Shown: piece by piece, positions 5,939-7,783 of the stretch
Position numbering within the stretch: position 1 is the first letter of the stretch
Layout of the letters: each line of letters begins with the position of its first letter
Translations under genes and position numbers: made by a program
Assembly (NCBI GenBank): GCA_007128555.1
Contig: SKXF01000395.1
Location: forward strand, 1-7,783
DNA length: 7,783 bases
From: Clostridia bacterium
GTDB lineage: Bacteria; Bacillota_E; SLMV01; PUMD01
Reading direction: 5' to 3'
The notes under the pieces: model-generated
What the model was told of the DNA's origin: nothing
Databases searched by the model: none
What the model saw: the letters and a program-made list of their open reading frames with translations, nothing else

Positions 5939-7000
5939 GTGAGGGACGAAGGTAACGGGGACAAGGTGAAGCTGCTTGAGACGCTTCAGGATGTACAGGA
6001 TCTCGAGGTGAGGCCGGGGCGGGCGTTCAACTCGGCGGAGCACGACGAGATCCTGGCTGGCCATACGACGGACATCTATTTCATCAAGACGAAGCAGATG
6101 CTGCAGCACATGGGGCTCAGCGACACGGAAGTGGTCGGAGAGGTGTTCAGCGGTGGGCCGGGCGTGTTCTGTGGCATCGATGAGGTGCGCAGGCTTCTGC
6201 GGGACCGGGTGTCTGAACTCTGGGGGCTTCCAGAAGGTGCAGCTTTTGATCGCAAGGAAGTCGTGTTGCGAATCCACGGCAAGTACGGAGATTTTGGCAT
6301 CGCCGAGACGCCTTTGCTGGGGATTCTGGCCTCGGCCAGTGCCTGGGCTACCCGGGGCAGGGAAGTGAAGGAGGCGGCTGGAGAACGAGCAGCCGTGTGT
6401 TTCGGTGCGAGGCATCTTCACCCGGCCGTGGCTCCCGTCATGGAGCGGGCGGCTGTAATCGGAGGCATGGATGGATGCAGCTGCATCCTGGGGGCGAAGC
6501 TCCTGGGACGCGCACCGACGGGTACGGTGCCCCACGCTGCGATCATCATTGCCGGCGACACCGTGAAGATCGCACGCGCCTATGACGAGGTGATGCCGGA
6601 TGATGACCCGCGCATCATCCTCGTGGATACCTTCAAGGATGAGGTGGAGGAGAGTTTGCGCGTCGCTCGGGCGTTGCAGGGCCGGCTCCAGGCAGTTCGC
6701 CTCGATACGCCGTCTGAGCGCGGCAGGGTCACACCGGAGCTGGTGCGTGAGACGCGGGCCAAGCTGGACCTTGCTGGTTTTGACAGCGTCCGCATTTTCT
6801 GCTCCGGAGGACTGGATCCGGACACCATACGTCAGCTCGCGGCTGCGGGAGCTGATGGTTTTGGCGTGGGCAGTTATATTTCTGCCGCCACTGGGATCAA
6901 CATGACCCTGGACCTGAAGGAGGTCAACGGTCAGCCCATTGCCAAGCGCGGAAGGATACCTGGGATCACCCTGAACTCCCGGCTTGAGAAGCTGATATGA
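5939..7000 (+). CDS. pncB: Nicotinate phosphoribosyltransferase (archaeal-type, short form)
   Basis: This 353-residue cytosolic enzyme joins nicotinate to PRPP, giving nicotinate mononucleotide, the first committed step of the Preiss-Handler NAD salvage route. Visible family segments: GHTTDIYFIKTKQML (residues 41-55), FGIAETPLLGILASAS (119-134), FGARHLHP (155-162) and GTVPHA (195-200). Further along are ILVDTFKDEVEES (227-239), VRLDTPSER (253-261), and the phosphate-binding end of the barrel with CSGGLDPDTI and GVGSYI (309-314). The length resembles the compact Thermoplasma-like type rather than the 400-490 residue enteric form. The GTG start at 5939 is supported by AGGAGG (5928-5933), 5 nt upstream and overlapping the pncA stop. 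It is the last gene before a GC-rich hairpin. Confidence 0.93.
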   Translation: MRDEGNGDKVKLLETLQDVQDLEVRPGRAFNSAEHDEILAGHTTDIYFIKTKQMLQHMGLSDTEVVGEVFSGGPGVFCGIDEVRRLLRDRVSELWGLPEGAAFDRKEVVLRIHGKYGDFGIAETPLLGILASASAWATRGREVKEAAGERAAVCFGARHLHPAVAPVMERAAVIGGMDGCSCILGAKLLGRAPTGTVPHAAIIIAGDTVKIARAYDEVMPDDDPRIILVDTFKDEVEESLRVARALQGRLQAVRLDTPSERGRVTPELVRETRAKLDLAGFDSVRIFCSGGLDPDTIRQLAAAGADGFGVGSYISAATGINMTLDLKEVNGQPIAKRGRIPGITLNSRLEKLI

Positions 7001-7011
7001 CAAAAGGGAAC

Positions 7012-7038
7012 GTGCGGCACCTCTCGCGGGTGCCGCAC
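7012..7038. terminator. Probable bidirectional terminator hairpin between pncB and ferredoxin gene
   Basis: GTGCGGCACC (7012-7021) and GGTGCCGCAC (7029-7038) pair perfectly over 10 bp around a 7-nt loop. It lies 11 nt after the pncB stop and 23 nt beyond the ferredoxin stop. Read on the minus strand it is followed by GTTCCCTTTTG, a short T-run a few bases late. On the plus strand the following sequence becomes T-rich only about 17 nt later. Position between convergent genes supports the call; the imperfect T-tracts lower it slightly. Confidence 0.7.
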
Positions 7039-7061
7039 AGGATGGATGGGTATGTTTGTCT

Positions 7062-7253
7062 TTACTCTTCCAGTTCGATTGCTTCGGACGGGCAGGCCTC
7101 GGCGGCTTCCTCGACGGCTTCCCTGAGGTCATCAGACGGGCTTTCGTCAATGACGTAGGCCAGGCCATCGTCGCGCAGCTCATATACCTCGGGGCAGATC
7201 GTCTCACAGATGCCGCAACCGATGCAAAGATCCTCAACAATGATGGGCTTGAT
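7062..7253 (-). CDS. Small [4Fe-4S] ferredoxin, probably with a non-canonical AUC start
   Basis: This soluble electron carrier of about 63 residues holds one [4Fe-4S] cluster. From codon 7253 the chain reads IKPIIVEDLCIGCG, and the cluster ligands are C10, C13, C16 and C54 (in the ACPSEAI end motif); C20 precedes P21. Acidic residues dominate the rest. Spacing and length match monocluster ferredoxins of Thermotoga/Moorella type, in which Met occupies exactly the position of the ATC codon. GGGAGGG (complement of 7261-7267) lies 7 nt before it. The frame is also open upstream to ATG 7298 (78 aa) and TTG 7316 (84 aa). Those extensions lack ribosome binding sites and homology, and ATG 7298 overlaps the -10 of a strong promoter. 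The family call is nearly certain; the AUC start is an inference, and an automated annotation would choose 7298. The redox partner is unknown. Confidence 0.9.
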   Translation of the reverse strand: MKPIIVEDLCIGCGICETICPEVYELRDDGLAYVIDESPSDDLREAVEEAAEACPSEAIELEE

Positions 7254-7296
7254 AGTGAATCCCTCCCAACCTGTGATATGAAGCACGTACCAGCTC

Positions 7297-7326
7297 ATTT
7301 TAATCAGCCGAGGCAACAGGTGTCAA
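7297..7326 (-). promoter_or_regulatory. Strong sigma-70-type promoter for the ferredoxin gene
   Basis: On the minus strand a perfect TTGACA (complement of 7321-7326), an 18-nt spacer and TAAAAT (complement of 7297-7302, 5 of 6 matches) form a near-consensus promoter. The predicted transcript start is near 7290, so the leader to the ATC codon at 7253 would be about 37 nt. The upstream ATG at 7298-7296 overlaps the -10 and would not be in the mRNA. Confidence 0.7.
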
Positions 7327-7350
7327 CAGCATTCGGACCTGCCTGGGGGC

Positions 7351-7611
7351 ATGCCCGGTGGCCCGGTATCCACCCCCATTTTTGGCGTGGTGAAGGAGAC
7401 GGCTTGCAATCGCTGCGTGATCTCGGGTGGGCCCGATCGTGGTCCCGCAGGGCTGGTCGGGCTGGAAGGCCTGCTGGTCCGTTTCGGCACAGGGACCAAG
7501 ATGGCGAGAAGCGTGGTCCGTTCCTTCAGCCCGAGCGGTTCTCTGCATTGGGGCGTGAGCTCCGATGGTCCGGCTGCATGGCTCGAATGGCTTGCGCTTT
7601 CGGGCTATTGA
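7351..7611 (+). CDS. Possible small hypothetical protein, unrecognised
   Basis: An 86-codon frame opens with ATG 7351 and ends with TGA 7609-7611. An alternative start is one of two GTG codons at 7387-7392, before KETACNRCVISGG. I recognise no family. In its favour: codon third positions are G/C-rich like neighbouring genes, the sequence LVGLEGLLVRFGTGTK looks protein-like, and the stop directly overlaps the -35 of the next promoter. Against it: there is no clear ribosome binding site, the length is short, and it has no recognisable domain beyond one CxxC pair. It would be divergent from the ferredoxin gene. It may be chance or a decayed gene. Confidence 0.25.
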   Translation: MPGGPVSTPIFGVVKETACNRCVISGGPDRGPAGLVGLEGLLVRFGTGTKMARSVVRSFSPSGSLHWGVSSDGPAAWLEWLALSGY

Positions 7612-7636
7612 AAGGCGGGGGAGTAATGCTTATAAT
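7608..7636 (+). promoter_or_regulatory. Near-consensus sigma-70 promoter upstream of the B12 riboswitch
   Basis: TTGAAA (7608-7613, 5 of 6 matches), an ideal 17-nt spacer and a perfect TATAAT (7631-7636) form the best promoter in the window. Transcription would start near 7643, about 50 nt before the first conserved riboswitch block at 7692. Confidence 0.75.
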
Positions 7637-7684
7637 GGCATAAAGGTCAGATGAGTAGGCGATGCCTGCTCACGTTCATGGTAA

Positions 7685-7783
7685 CCCATCGGGTGCCATC
7701 GGTGAGAAGATAGCCTCGCCGGTGGAGAATAGGGAAGTTCAGTGAGCCGCCCTGTGCGGCAAGTCTGACGCGGTCCCGCCACT
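7685..7783 (+). promoter_or_regulatory. Cobalamin (B12) riboswitch, 5' portion, cut by window end
   Basis: The conserved blocks of the cobalamin riboswitch occur in order: GGTGCC (7692-7697), GCCT followed by AATAGGGAA (7729-7737), then GCGGTCCCGCCACT running to the last base, which is the start of the GCCACTG B12 box. Between them, GCCGC (7746-7750) and GCGGC (7756-7760) form a perfect 5-bp stem with a CCTGT loop, as expected for the variable P6 arm, enclosed by GTTCAG/CTGAC pairing. This class binds adenosylcobalamin or related cobalamins and shuts off the downstream gene by termination or by hiding its ribosome binding site. The expression platform and the gene are outside the window. The exact 5' boundary (P1) is approximate. 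Confidence 0.92.

Noticed and set aside
5843..7240. Long minus-strand open frame (465 codons) opposite pncB
   Set aside because: It overlaps pncB and the ferredoxin gene and the product has no recognisable fold; an antisense shadow.
7056..7643. Plus-strand frame of 195 codons across the ferredoxin and following region
   Set aside because: It runs antisense over the clear ferredoxin gene and the bidirectional terminator side, and its product is Arg/Trp/Gly-rich without family features.

Overview
The window looks like a chromosomal segment of a GC-rich (roughly 60% GC by eye) endospore-forming Firmicute, probably a clostridial-type lineage. The main evidence is an adjacent spmA-spmB pair (spore maturation proteins A and B) followed by an RluB-type pseudouridine synthase, a neighbourhood typical of spore formers. 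Strong AGGAGG-like ribosome binding sites and sigma-70-like promoters fit this. A species cannot be named from the sequence, and I see no phage, transposon, tRNA, rRNA or CRISPR signature.

Layout, left to right. Positions 1-512 are the 3' end of an amidohydrolase (nucleoside/adenosyl-type deaminase family), cut by the window edge. Positions 513-853 are non-coding and contain a 9-bp inverted repeat plus a possible promoter. A MATE multidrug/cation antiporter follows (854-2272, +). Convergent to it is a thioredoxin (2512-2844, -) with a WCAPC active site; the 239 nt between them holds two inverted repeats. A short divergent region (2845-2980) separates trxA from a plus-strand gene run: spmA, spmB (TGATG overlap), a RidA-family deaminase (4159-4617), rluB (TTG start inside ridA, 4604-5332), a nicotinamidase-like cysteine hydrolase (start probably 5390) and an archaeal-type nicotinate phosphoribosyltransferase (5939-7000). 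The last two form an NAD salvage (Preiss-Handler) pair: nicotinamide to nicotinate to nicotinate mononucleotide. A perfect 10-bp GC-rich hairpin follows and also serves the convergent gene, a small single-cluster [4Fe-4S] ferredoxin on the minus strand.

The most unusual feature is the ferredoxin start. The only in-frame ATG upstream (7298) lies inside the -10 element of a strong promoter (TTGACA, 18-nt spacer, TAAAAT). A GGGAGGG ribosome binding site sits 7 nt before an ATC codon (7253), exactly where single-cluster ferredoxins normally begin with Met. This suggests a non-canonical AUC start.

The right edge carries a near-consensus sigma-70 promoter (TTGAAA, 17 nt, TATAAT) and then the first part of a cobalamin (B12) riboswitch on the plus strand, cut off at the window end inside its GCCACTG box. 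The gene it controls lies outside the window and is predicted to be a B12 transport or biosynthesis gene or a B12-alternative enzyme.
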